Source of the DNA: PALSA-894 sp963734185
Lineage (GTDB): Bacteria > Pseudomonadota > Alphaproteobacteria > Rhizobiales > Xanthobacteraceae
Length of the DNA stretch: 64,000 nt
NCBI GenBank assembly: GCA_963734185.1
Contig: CAVTGA010000001.1
Span: 2,294,001-2,358,000, forward strand
Reading direction: 5' to 3'
The notes under the pieces were generated by a model, which searched no databases, was not told the DNA's origin, and worked only from the letters and a program-made list of their open reading frames with translations. Position 1 is the stretch's first letter; the number at the start of each line of letters is the position of its first letter. A program made the translations under genes and the position numbers. This document shows positions 35,636-44,040 of the stretch, piece after piece.

Positions 35636-36100
35636 CCGAAATTACTCGGGGAAAGGCGCCGGAGGGATTGCAGCCACGGCTTCGTACCCGCGTCGAGCGT
35701 ATCGGGAGCATGTGTTCCCCCAGCAGGTTGCTGCGCACGGCGTAGTGTGGTCTTATGGTTCATCCTAGCCACCTTGCTTCGCAGGACTGACATCAAATCC
35801 CGCGCTAAGCTCAACCATAAGGTTGCCGTCCTAACCACTGCCGCGTTTGAGTCGTTAGTGCGGTTATCGGGAAGGGGAGAATTCTCGAACAAGGACGGAT
35901 AGCCTGTCTCGAAGGTCAAAATGTGTCCCATGCGGTATCCGGCCCTTCAGGCGGTAAGTCTGCAACACATGCGGCTCCGCGGACTGCATCGGGAGTACGT
36001 CGCGGATCGGCTCCGAAGGATCGATGACCGCTTGGTACTTTATTATTCGCTTGAGATCTTAGACACATATGGCTAAATCATCTTTTTGAGGGTGGATCGC
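35636..36100. other. Intergenic stretch with gene remnants
   Basis: It holds the end of duplication copy 1 and a decayed methyltransferase 3' end (listed separately). After 35940 comes an unassigned segment whose minus strand reads protein-like (YQAVIDPSEPIRDVLP). A GAGGG at 36088-36092 serves the next gene. Confidence 0.5.
35745..35899 (+). pseudogene. Decayed 3' end of methyltransferase 32790-33494
   Basis: The bases TGGTTCATCCTAGCCACCTT followed by GCTTCGCAGGACTGA match the methyltransferase gene from about 33326 (GTGGTTCATCCTTAACACCT...). Similarity continues through the Leu-Asn-Asp-Lys region with several indels. The order membrane protein then methyltransferase remnant points to an ancestral repeating unit. 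Confidence 0.8.
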
Positions 36101-36832
36101 GTGGTCAGAACTGTCATTCCTTCAGTAAGTGAGTGGTTTGCTTTAATGGCTCACTTCCCTGAGTATCGGCAACCGAGCATCACCCCGCTTAAACAGTATG
36201 GATATATGGAAGTTATGTCTGAGATTCTGAAGTATAACTCAGAAGAGGTTCGCGTCTTGGAGTTCGGCCATATGTTCTGCAACGATCTGTTGTTGAAGTT
36301 CCAAGACAAGGTCGAGATGTGGGGCATAGACGACGTTGGAAATGAACCCTACATCCCACAAGGCGAAGAATGGGAACGTCATTACAGGTTCAATATTACC
36401 GAGCCGTGCAAGAATGCGCGGCTGGTCCGGGGCTATCTTGGGCGAGACCTTAACCTTTTACCTATGAACTACTTTAACTTCGTGTGTTCGGTCTCTGTCT
36501 ATGACAACATTCCCCATGAGGCCTGGACCGGCGTGACACGCCATGCCTTTGACCTGCTCAAGCCCGGTGGGCGCTTCATCAACAGCCTCGACTATCCGAT
36601 GAAGCACCAAGACTCTGCGATTGAGCGGTTCCTGAGCACCCAGCGGGAGGCCGGATTCGAGGTGGCCGATCTTTCCCCGCCCCCGGAGGCTGATCAGCGC
36701 CTCATCGAGAGCCAGTTCGCAGTGATCCACTGGTATCAAATGGCGGAGCCTGAGCAGGGCAGAACCTACGCCGGGAACTACGGAACAGTTCTGACAGTCG
36801 CTCGCAAGCCACTATCTGCGTCCCACAACTAG
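36101..36832 (+). CDS. SAM-dependent methyltransferase-like protein, paralogue of 25642-26364
   Basis: GTG 36101 was chosen because GAGGG lies 8 bases upstream and because the N-terminus then aligns with its paralogue (P-S-V-x-x-WF-x-L, YGYMEV). The 243-aa protein has VRVLEFGHMFCND for motif I, NFVCSVSVYDNIPHEAW and LLKPGGRFIN. As in the paralogue, the usual Gly-x-Gly loop is reduced to EFGH, so these two may form their own subfamily. Confidence 0.77.
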   Translation: MVRTVIPSVSEWFALMAHFPEYRQPSITPLKQYGYMEVMSEILKYNSEEVRVLEFGHMFCNDLLLKFQDKVEMWGIDDVGNEPYIPQGEEWERHYRFNITEPCKNARLVRGYLGRDLNLLPMNYFNFVCSVSVYDNIPHEAWTGVTRHAFDLLKPGGRFINSLDYPMKHQDSAIERFLSTQREAGFEVADLSPPPEADQRLIESQFAVIHWYQMAEPEQGRTYAGNYGTVLTVARKPLSASHN

Positions 36833-37234
36833 CCGCCGAACAGTATCGGGCGTCGGTGGATTGCAGCTCGGGGCCGGCGTCCTTCACGATCGCATCCAGG
36901 CTCGGCCGGCTAGGCGGGCGCCACAGTTCTTTGGGCTCACAATCGAGCGCATTTGCCAGCCCAGCGATTTTCTCGGGGTTGAGGCGGGCGGTGTTGCTGC
37001 CTCTCCATCTCGTAACCGTCTCGATCTCGTCATCCTAGATGGCGCCCGCACTCGCACAATCAACATCACCGACCCGGCGACGAACACGGCGCGGATGACG
37101 GTAACTTTGCCCTCTCGGCGGTACGGGCGCGACGTGAGCGACGCCAGGAGGCGGTCCGCAGAACATCAGCGCAACCACGGCAAGCGCGATGACCGGCATC
37201 CCGGCAGCGTCGGTTTCCAACGGCGCACATCCAC
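36833..37234. other. Intergenic stretch with remnants
   Basis: It contains an XRE-type helix-turn-helix remnant on the minus strand (listed separately) and otherwise no supported gene before duplication copy 2 begins. Confidence 0.5.
36838..37032 (-). pseudogene. XRE-family helix-turn-helix regulator remnant
   Basis: On the minus strand the frame reads DDEIETVTRWRGSNTARLNP, then EKIAGLANALDCEPKELWRP. This is the recognition-helix half of an XRE/Cro-type HTH domain. An in-frame TAG stands directly before the first Asp, and no start is available, so only the C-terminal half survives. The original may have belonged to a mobile or toxin-antitoxin unit. Confidence 0.6.
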
Positions 37235-39368
37235 ATCGCCTCGTGATGACCAGCTCGTATTTGTAGTTGACCGTGAAAATGGAGTAGGCCAGCATGACTG
37301 GACAACAGCAATTTCTCAAGGATTTCTTGAACCATGATAATGTCGGCTCTTGGACTTCTACCCATTTTAGTGTTGATATTAATCATTCTTGGGATATTCC
37401 GCCACAGCGGATGTGTTATTAGCAGCGTATTAGTCGGCGGTCTCGCCTGGTCGCTCTTTGCTGTTATCCAAACGCAGCTTCTAAGTCTTGCCGGCGCCAT
37501 CACGTTTCTTGCAGTGTTGGTGAGTTGGTTGTTTGCACTTTCGATCGTCTTATTCGCCATAATACGTAATCGCTCCGCGACCACAGTTTTGAAGCCTATG
37601 ACAGGTCCGGATCGAGCTGCCGCAGCAGTCCTGTTGGCCATCGGCGCCGTAACATTGGTTACGGCGTTGATCTGTCCTCCCAATACTTGGGACTCTTTGA
37701 CGTATCATGTGGCACGTGTTGAGCATTGGATTCAGAATCGGTCTTTGATGTTTTACCCGACCAGCATAGAGCGGCAGCTCCTGCTTCCGGAGGCTGCGGA
37801 GATTCTTATTTTGCAGCTTCGTATCTTGAGCGGCGGCGACCGACTGGACAATCTCGTCCAATGGCTCTCGGCGGTAGGATCTATCCTTGCAATACGCAAG
37901 ATCGCCATCAGCCTCGGCGCCTCTCGCACGGCCGCCGCGTTCGCTCAAATCTTTGGAGCCACGCTGCCGATGGGGATCTTGCAGAGCACAAGCACTCAAA
38001 ACGACTGGGTCGTGGCGTTTTTTCTTCTCTGCAGCTTCGAGAGGTTCCTTGTATGGCGTGAATCCAAGCTGAACTCGGACGCCGCCCTCATGGCTGCGGC
38101 GGTTGGCTTAGCGTGCGCAACGAAAGGTACCGCCTATGTTGTCGCAGTTCCGCTCGGAGCTTGGTTCTTGTTGGAAAACCTGGCGTTTGATCGTCGCAAG
38201 TTAGCTTTACTGGCCTTCTGCGGATTATTGGCGTTCTTGCCAAGTTTGCCAGGGTTCTGGAAGAACATGACATACTTGGGGAGACCGATCGCTGATTTCG
38301 GGACCACTAATGCGGTGTTCGGGGTAATGCCATTTTTTCTCAACGCTGTTCGTAACGCCGCTGTGAATTTTGCAACGTTCAGCGAGCGCATCAATGCTTG
38401 GCTCACGGAGTCGATTGTTTTCGTCACGGCAATGTTCGGGCTCGATATTAACGATCCAAACCTGACCTGGACGAGCGAAAAGTTCGAGCTAACGACCCGT
38501 CAAAACGATGAGGGCATAGCCGGAAACCCGCTTCACCTGATGATTGCATCATGCGCCGTTGTTAGTAGCCTATTTTTCCGGGGAACGACCACGTCGCGAA
38601 TGAAATATGCTTTGTGTATCACGGCTGGCGCGGTGATATTCGTAATAGTATTGCGCTGGCAACCATGGATTACGCGCTTGCAGCTTCCCCTGTTTGTTCT
38701 TTGCGCCCCGCTTACGGCATTTGTATTCAGTGCTCGAGCTCGAAGCTTGCTGCAGATTTCCATTGGTTTGCTCCTGATTGTCTGGTCGCTGCCGGCGTTG
38801 TTTCTTAATAGCAACAGGCCATTTCTCGGAATTCCTGGATTTACAGAGGGCTTTTGGGGGAGGACGAGAGAGGAGCTCTTGTTTGTTGTTCGACCATACC
38901 TACGGCAGCAGTATGAGGCAATATTTGATATTATTGATAAGCGCGGAGACGACAAAATTGGACTTATGATAGACGGTGATGATCCGGAGTATATATTCTG
39001 GCATTTTAGTCGCCAGATGGCCAATAAAAAAGGATTAGAAGGACTACGGATCGAGCATATTCCGCGACCAGAGATTCCTTCGACCACGCTTCGCGCGCCC
39101 CTCGGGCCCTTCGCGGCTACGGTAATCATCGTAAGCAGCTCGGCTAGTTATGTGCCTAATCCGAATCGTCCCCGGCAGCTTATTGTGCAGGGAACCGAAT
39201 TTTTGATGGAGATCGATTTGCCCTCGTCCGCACTATACAGCAGCCGACGTTAGCCGAAATTACTCGGAGAACGCGCTCGAGGGCGTGAAGCCGCCCGCTT
39301 CGGCCGGCGCGTCGAGAGCGTCTCGGAATATGGGTTCCCCCAGCAGGTTGCTGAGCACGACGTAGTGT
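37235..39368 (+). repeat. Direct duplication, copy 2 (partner 33616-35748)
   Basis: This is the second copy of the 2.1-kb segment, offset by 3619 bases up to the frameshift and 3618 after it. It includes the same 33-codon upstream remnant (DRENGVGQHDWTT...SQGFLEP) whose TGA overlaps ATG 37334. Confidence 0.92.
37334..39253 (+). CDS. GT-C-type membrane glycosyltransferase, intact copy 2
   Basis: The 639-aa protein has an N-terminal run of three helices and the loop CPPNTWDSLTYHVARVEHW, whose Asp corresponds to the catalytic acid in GT39/ArnT-like GT-C enzymes. About nine further helices follow, then a soluble C-terminal domain of about 130 residues. It would transfer a polyprenyl-phosphate-linked sugar at the periplasmic face. 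The start overlaps a short upstream remnant (ATGA), giving possible translational coupling. Copy 1 at 33715 is broken by one base. Confidence 0.85.
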   Translation: MIMSALGLLPILVLILIILGIFRHSGCVISSVLVGGLAWSLFAVIQTQLLSLAGAITFLAVLVSWLFALSIVLFAIIRNRSATTVLKPMTGPDRAAAAVLLAIGAVTLVTALICPPNTWDSLTYHVARVEHWIQNRSLMFYPTSIERQLLLPEAAEILILQLRILSGGDRLDNLVQWLSAVGSILAIRKIAISLGASRTAAAFAQIFGATLPMGILQSTSTQNDWVVAFFLLCSFERFLVWRESKLNSDAALMAAAVGLACATKGTAYVVAVPLGAWFLLENLAFDRRKLALLAFCGLLAFLPSLPGFWKNMTYLGRPIADFGTTNAVFGVMPFFLNAVRNAAVNFATFSERINAWLTESIVFVTAMFGLDINDPNLTWTSEKFELTTRQNDEGIAGNPLHLMIASCAVVSSLFFRGTTTSRMKYALCITAGAVIFVIVLRWQPWITRLQLPLFVLCAPLTAFVFSARARSLLQISIGLLLIVWSLPALFLNSNRPFLGIPGFTEGFWGRTREELLFVVRPYLRQQYEAIFDIIDKRGDDKIGLMIDGDDPEYIFWHFSRQMANKKGLEGLRIEHIPRPEIPSTTLRAPLGPFAATVIIVSSSASYVPNPNRPRQLIVQGTEFLMEIDLPSSALYSSRR

Positions 39369-39604
39369 AAGTGTCACAGACGAACCGCATTTGCGGCAGG
39401 TCGAAATGCTGTCGCCGCGGCGCAATAACGAGTCTTGTGAGTTCCGCTCGAGGTTGATACAAGGGACGTTATCACTAGAGCGTTTTCCGGCGAAGTGTGC
39501 AGCGGTTCGCCGCAGAAAACGCGACCAACGCAAGGAATCTAGAGCATGATCCGATTCCACTTGAACGGATCATGCTCTGGTGCGACCCGCAGGGGACAGG
39601 AACG
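39254..39604. other. Intergenic region with palindromic element
   Basis: The first 115 bases are the tail of duplication copy 2. Bases 39477-39578 form a paired-palindrome element placed just upstream of the C-methyltransferase ribosome site. No gene is present. Confidence 0.6.
39477..39578. repeat. Two-hairpin intergenic repeat (RIME-like)
   Basis: The left hairpin is GCGTTTTCCGGCGAA / TTCGCCGCAGAAAACGC (39480-39494 and 39506-39522). The right hairpin is a perfect 13-bp stem AGAGCATGATCCG / CGGATCATGCTCT (39541-39553 and 39566-39578). This two-palindrome pattern resembles intergenic mosaic elements common in Rhizobiales genomes. It lies 26 bp before the next start codon and so is in the leader of that mRNA. 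Confidence 0.85.
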
Positions 39605-40786
39605 ATGAAGTGTGGTTTGTGCGGTCAGGGACTCCCTGTCGAGTTCCTAGACCTCGGTCTCCAACCGCTCGCGAACAAATATCCGACAAAGAGTCAATTT
39701 GACGACGAGGAGTTCTTTCCGCTAGCGGTGTTGTTCTGCACTCGCTGCAAGAATGTCCAGCTCGGCACGATGGTTTCGCGTGAGAGGATGTTCGAAGACT
39801 ACTACTATCTGTCTTCAGTCAACGCAGGTCTTGTTCGACACTTCGAAAGACTTGCTAGCACGCTCGCCAACGCCGACTTCGTTGTGGATATCGGTTCAAA
39901 CGATGGAATCTTACTCAGACCCTTGAAAGCCCTCGGTGTTAAGGCAATTGGCGTCGAGCCGTCGATCAACGTTTCTAAAATCGCCAACGATCAGGGGTTA
40001 ATGACCATCTGCTCTTTCTTCGACGATACGTCTGCCAGAGAAATCGTTCAGAAGTATGGTAAGGCGGACGTCGTCGTGGCAAGCAGTGTATTTACCCACT
40101 TGGAAAATCCGCATGCCTTCGTTGAGTCCGTGAAAACGCTTCTAACACAGAACGGGCGGTTCATCATCGAGGTCGAGTATATCGGTAACATTTTGCAGAA
40201 CATTCAATTCGAGAGGTTCTATCTCGATCGCATCTTCTACTATTCGCTGACTTCGTTGACCCATCTGTTCGAGGCGCACGATATGTTTGTCGTTGATGTT
40301 GGGCATATCGAGCCGCATGGCGGGTCGCTGCAGGTCACGATCCAGCGGAAAGGCAGTAGCACCGAGCCCTCAGACGCTGTCATGAAACTGCGCGCTGACG
40401 AGCAGCAGACGCTAACACTTGCCAAACTCGGCGAGTTCCGGAAGAACGTCGAACAACAGGTCGCTGCGCTCCGCGATCTGCTTCTGAGCTGCAAGAAGGC
40501 AGGCCAAAAGGTCGCAGGCTATGGTGCACCAGCACGGGTATCGACAATCTGCAACTATGGAAAGATCGGACCGGATCTGATTGAATTCACCGTAGATGAC
40601 AGCCCGTTGAAGCAGGAAAAGTTCACGCCCGGAACGCATATTCCGATCATGACCAAAGCTCACCTCGATGAGCACCGGCCGGATTTGCTGGTCGTGTTCG
40701 CGTATGAATATTTCGAGGATATTCGCAGGAAGACGGCCGGAGATTATCGCTATCTAATGCCCATCCCGCCGCGAGAGTTGGTCTAG
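39605..40786 (+). CDS. Sugar C-methyltransferase (TylC3/NovU type)
   Basis: The 393-aa protein has an N-terminal zinc motif (CGLCGQ and FCTRCKN, four Cys), a class I SAM domain (VVDIGSNDGILLRPLK) and a C-terminal Rossmann-like domain (GYGAPARVSTICNY, FTVDDSPLKQ). This three-part layout is diagnostic of methyltransferases that put a methyl group on a sugar-ring carbon, usually C3 of an NDP-4-keto-6-deoxysugar. ATG 39605 begins exactly at the Cys motif. It starts a four-gene operon of sugar-modifying enzymes. Confidence 0.92.
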   Translation: MKCGLCGQGLPVEFLDLGLQPLANKYPTKSQFDDEEFFPLAVLFCTRCKNVQLGTMVSRERMFEDYYYLSSVNAGLVRHFERLASTLANADFVVDIGSNDGILLRPLKALGVKAIGVEPSINVSKIANDQGLMTICSFFDDTSAREIVQKYGKADVVVASSVFTHLENPHAFVESVKTLLTQNGRFIIEVEYIGNILQNIQFERFYLDRIFYYSLTSLTHLFEAHDMFVVDVGHIEPHGGSLQVTIQRKGSSTEPSDAVMKLRADEQQTLTLAKLGEFRKNVEQQVAALRDLLLSCKKAGQKVAGYGAPARVSTICNYGKIGPDLIEFTVDDSPLKQEKFTPGTHIPIMTKAHLDEHRPDLLVVFAYEYFEDIRRKTAGDYRYLMPIPPRELV

Positions 40787-40802
40787 GATTGAGCGCAGCA
40801 AG

Positions 40803-41870
40803 ATGCCGAACGACGACGTAGAAGACATCATCAAAAACCTCGGCGCGGACTCGCATCGTTTTGCGGGCAAGACCATTCTTTTGTCCGGCGGCGCAGGATT
40901 CCTCGGCCGACACTTCATTGCGGTGTTCCGCCGCCTGAACAAGGAAGTTCTGGCCAAGCCGTGCAAGGTGATTTCGGCTGACAACTACATTACCGGCGAG
41001 CAACTTGCCTTGCATGAGGGCGGTCGCCACGATCCTAACGTCGTGGATGTATGGGCTGATATCACATATCCGCTTCCGATACGCGAGGACCTGCACTTCA
41101 TCCTGCATGCGGCGGGCGTCGCGTCGCCGGTGTTCTATATGAAGTACCCGCTGGAAACGATCGAGAGTGCCGTACAAGGCACCAGGAACCTGCTTGAGCT
41201 TGCGCGGAGGAATAAGGATCTTGAGGGTTTCCTTTTCTTCAGCTCGAGCGAGATTTACGGCGACCCGGATCCCCAAGCGGTGCCCACTCCGGAAACTTAT
41301 CACGGCTACGTGTCCAGTGTCGGCCCGCGAGCCTGCTACGACGAGTCAAAACGCCTCGGCGAGACTATCTCGACCATTTATCACCAGCAGTTCAATGTTC
41401 CGACCAGGATCGTGCGGCCGTTTAACGTGTTCGGTCCGGGCATGAAGCACAACGACCGGCGCGTGATTCCCATGTTCACCTATGAGGCCCTGAACGGTCG
41501 CCCGCTTCCGGTGCACGGCGACGGACGGCAGACGCGCACGTTCTGTTATGTCACGGATGCGATCTCGGGCTTTCTCAAGGTCTTGCTGAGGGGCAAGCAG
41601 GGCGAGCCGTACAACATCGGCAACAGCAACAATGAAATTTCGATGGCGGACCTCGCAAAGACCTTCTCGTCCGTAATCCCCGGCGCATCCGCCAAGTTTA
41701 TCGCGTATCCTGACACTTATCCGGCCGGCGAGCCGCAGCGCCGTTGTCCCGACCTCACAAAGGCGATCAAGGACCTCGACTATGGATCGATGGTTGACGT
41801 CAAGGAGGGGCTTAATCGATTCGTTGTTTGGGCGCGCGAGCAGGAAAGCTATAAAGGAAAATCGGTCTAG
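40803..41870 (+). CDS. NAD-dependent NDP-sugar epimerase/decarboxylase family
   Basis: This 355-aa extended SDR has ILLSGGAGFLGRHFI, LHAAGVASPVFYMKYPLE, FFSSSEIYGDPDP and CYDESKRLGE. Tyr-x-x-x-Lys with an extra Asp-Glu-Ser and the GVASP segment resemble UDP-glucuronate decarboxylases (UXS). The NFGPGM-type motif (RPFNVFGPGMK) also fits. The sugar cannot be fixed from sequence. It lies 16 bp after the C-methyltransferase. Confidence 0.88.
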   Translation: MPNDDVEDIIKNLGADSHRFAGKTILLSGGAGFLGRHFIAVFRRLNKEVLAKPCKVISADNYITGEQLALHEGGRHDPNVVDVWADITYPLPIREDLHFILHAAGVASPVFYMKYPLETIESAVQGTRNLLELARRNKDLEGFLFFSSSEIYGDPDPQAVPTPETYHGYVSSVGPRACYDESKRLGETISTIYHQQFNVPTRIVRPFNVFGPGMKHNDRRVIPMFTYEALNGRPLPVHGDGRQTRTFCYVTDAISGFLKVLLRGKQGEPYNIGNSNNEISMADLAKTFSSVIPGASAKFIAYPDTYPAGEPQRRCPDLTKAIKDLDYGSMVDVKEGLNRFVVWAREQESYKGKSV

Positions 41871-41899
41871 CCGAGCGCCTTACGGCTGTAGGAATGGGG

Positions 41900-42772
41900 A
41901 TGAGGCTGATGGCGCTTCGCCTCGGACTCCTTGGTCGCGGATATTGGGGCCGCAACATTGAGCGGACGCTCCTTACATTCCCGGACGTCTCCGTTGTGAT
42001 TGTCGCGAAAGATCAGAAGCCACAGACGAACCTCGACGGCGTATTGATCGCGACTCAAAGTGCAACCCACGCCCAATTTGCGCTGCCCTACATCGAGGCA
42101 GGTGTTCCCACCTTCATCGAGAAGCCCATGGCAACCACGCTTTCCGATGCGGAGCGCATTCGGCGGGCGGCCGAGCGGTCCGGCGGGGTGGTCTTCGTAG
42201 GCCATATCATGCTCTTTCATCCGGCCTTCGCGGCAGTTCTTGCGCTACTTCCATCGCTCGGCGCCGTGCGTTACCTCCACTCCGAAGCTATGAACAGTAG
42301 GAAGCGTTCGGACTCTTCCGTTCTGTGGGATTGGCTGCCGCATGAGCTTTCGATGGCGGGTGCGATCCTGGACCGGGAGCCACATCGTGCGACGGCCTGG
42401 AAGCTCGCGGGCGAGAACATGCCCGAGGCGGCGGTCACAAGATTCGAGTTTGGAAACCTCTCGTTGGTCTCAATGGTGAGTTGGCTTTCGGACGTTCGCC
42501 GGCGGCGCCTAGTCATTGTGTGCGCGGAAGGGACCCTGGTCTTCGACGACCTCACCGAGCAAAAACTTGCGCTGCATCGGCGTGAGGGTGAATCTTCATT
42601 TCCAGCCTACGCGGCCGAACTGCCTCTCACGCGTGAATTGGCAGCGTTCATCGAAGCGGTGCGTAGCGGGAAGCATGACGACGCGCATACTCGAACTGGG
42701 ACAAATATTGTCCGAGCGATTGCCGCGGCCGAGAAGTCTACCGCACTTGGCGGTCAACCTGTCGAAATCTGA
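41900..42772 (+). CDS. Gfo/Idh/MocA-family oxidoreductase
   Basis: The 290-aa protein carries LRLGLLGRGYWGRNIERTL for NAD(P), ATQSATHAQFALPYIEAG and EKPMATT. ATG 41900 has AGGA 6 bases upstream; ATGs at 41894 and 41909 are alternatives. It is shorter than many family members (usually 320-380 aa). It probably reduces or oxidises a keto-sugar made by the neighbouring epimerase and C-methyltransferase. Confidence 0.84.
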   Translation: MRLMALRLGLLGRGYWGRNIERTLLTFPDVSVVIVAKDQKPQTNLDGVLIATQSATHAQFALPYIEAGVPTFIEKPMATTLSDAERIRRAAERSGGVVFVGHIMLFHPAFAAVLALLPSLGAVRYLHSEAMNSRKRSDSSVLWDWLPHELSMAGAILDREPHRATAWKLAGENMPEAAVTRFEFGNLSLVSMVSWLSDVRRRRLVIVCAEGTLVFDDLTEQKLALHRREGESSFPAYAAELPLTRELAAFIEAVRSGKHDDAHTRTGTNIVRAIAAAEKSTALGGQPVEI

Positions 42773-42917
42773 TGCCTGGACCGCCATGGCCGATGTGCGG
42801 CGAAGTATACGATGCTGCGATGCTGCTCGACTAATGTTCGTGCCGGCCGGTTGAATTGTGTCGCCGACCGGCGTACTTTCATCTCTCCCCCCTCCACTCA
42901 TCGGATGATGTCGATCT

Positions 42918-43658
42918 ATGGCCCTTCGTGTCAGCGTCATTGTTCCTGCCTATAACGAGCAGGCGACGATTCTTCAGATCCTGCGGGAAATCCAAAAGCA
43001 GTTCGTCGACGGCGTGCAGTTCGAAGTCATCGTGGTAGACGATGGTTCGCGGGACAACACAGTTGAACTTCTGGAGGCTAACACCAGTCTCTACGGCAAA
43101 TTAATCAAACTGTCGAAGAACGGCGGGAAGGGGGCCGCAGTTATCGCCGGCCTGCGAGCCGCAACTGGCGACTACATCCTGTTCCAGGACGCGGACCTCG
43201 AATACTCGCCCTCACACTATACGGCGCTCCTATTTCCCGTGCAGAGTTTCGGTGCGCAGATCGTGATGGGAAGCCGGTTCTTGACCTCGCAATACACGCG
43301 CGTGCAATTTTACTGGCACAAGGTCGGCAACTCCGTCATCACCCGCTTATTCAATATTCTTTTCAACACAACATTCACTGACATATTCACCTGCTACCTA
43401 CTCTATCGCCGCGATTTGCTTGATCCGGATGAATTGACCACGAAGGGTTGGGAGCAACATGCAGAAATTCTTTGTCGTATCGTTCCACGGTCCAAGGTCA
43501 TTTTTGAAGTACCAGTCAGTTATCAGGGCCGGACCTACGAAGAGGGGAAAAAGATCATGGCCCACCACGCGATCCCGGTGATCTACACAATAATCGCCCG
43601 ATGGATGCTCCGGAATCGCCGGACGGAAAAGAATATCAAGTCTCTGACTTTTGTTTGA
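42918..43658 (+). CDS. GT2 glycosyltransferase, DPM1-like without membrane tail
   Basis: This 246-aa enzyme has VSVIVPAYNEQATILQIL, VDDGSRDNT, LSKNGGKGAAVIAGL and LFQDADLEYSPSHY, typical of polyprenyl-phosphate mannosyl/glucosyltransferases. It lacks the two C-terminal helices of GtrB, so it would be soluble or peripheral. It is 145 bp after the oxidoreductase and ends the AT-richer island. Confidence 0.9.
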   Translation: MALRVSVIVPAYNEQATILQILREIQKQFVDGVQFEVIVVDDGSRDNTVELLEANTSLYGKLIKLSKNGGKGAAVIAGLRAATGDYILFQDADLEYSPSHYTALLFPVQSFGAQIVMGSRFLTSQYTRVQFYWHKVGNSVITRLFNILFNTTFTDIFTCYLLYRRDLLDPDELTTKGWEQHAEILCRIVPRSKVIFEVPVSYQGRTYEEGKKIMAHHAIPVIYTIIARWMLRNRRTEKNIKSLTFV

Positions 43659-43734
43659 GCGGCACGTACGACTTGAAAGACCACTTGCCACTCGACGTTC
43701 TGTTGATCTAGTTTGGCCGCTGGCGTCACAACTG

Positions 43735-43983
43735 GACCCGTCCTGTTCAGTTGCCGCGCCAGGAGGTGCAGGCGCGCCTCAATGGGCGGCCGGTGGGAAG
43801 CCGGACCTACGACAGCGGCGGCATGACGGAGCGCGAGCTGCGCCTTCCCGCCGATCTCCTTGGCGACGTCCTGGAAATTGCCTTCGCCCCCAAGACCCCG
43901 TTCGCCCGCCGAACTCGGCCTCTCGCCCGCGCCGGCTCGGCATGGCGGTGGCCGCGGTCACGTTGCGGGCCGCGTCACCCTGA
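43735..43983 (+). pseudogene. Decayed C-terminal module of a glycosyltransferase
   Basis: Pieces in two or three frames read RLNGRPVGSRTYDSGGMTER, then LRLPADLLGDVLEIAFAP, then SPAELGLSPAPARHG and MAVAAVTLRAASP. Together they resemble a beta-sandwich end domain of glycosyltransferases (LEI-x-F, then SPAELGLS and a terminal strand). Frameshifts and the lack of a catalytic domain show it is a remnant. It lies directly upstream of the epimerase. Confidence 0.65.
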
Positions 43984-44040
43984 TCGCGCAGAACCAGCGC
44001 TCGCGGTGGCGGCGGCGCGCGGAACCTGAAATAACGCGCC

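Larger units (their letters stand above)
33616..35748 (+). repeat. Direct duplication, copy 1 (partner 37235-39368)
   Basis: This roughly 2.1-kb segment recurs 3.62 kb downstream in the same orientation. It covers the upstream remnant, the whole membrane-protein gene and about 110 bp after its stop (ending near GTTCCCCCAGCAGGTTGCTG). The first 1 kb of the gene is almost identical, then mosaic differences appear, then near-identity returns at the 3' end. Confidence 0.92.

Noticed and set aside
33616..39368. Composite transposon flanked by direct repeats
   Set aside because: The repeats are whole glycosyltransferase genes; no transposase or terminal inverted repeat was seen.
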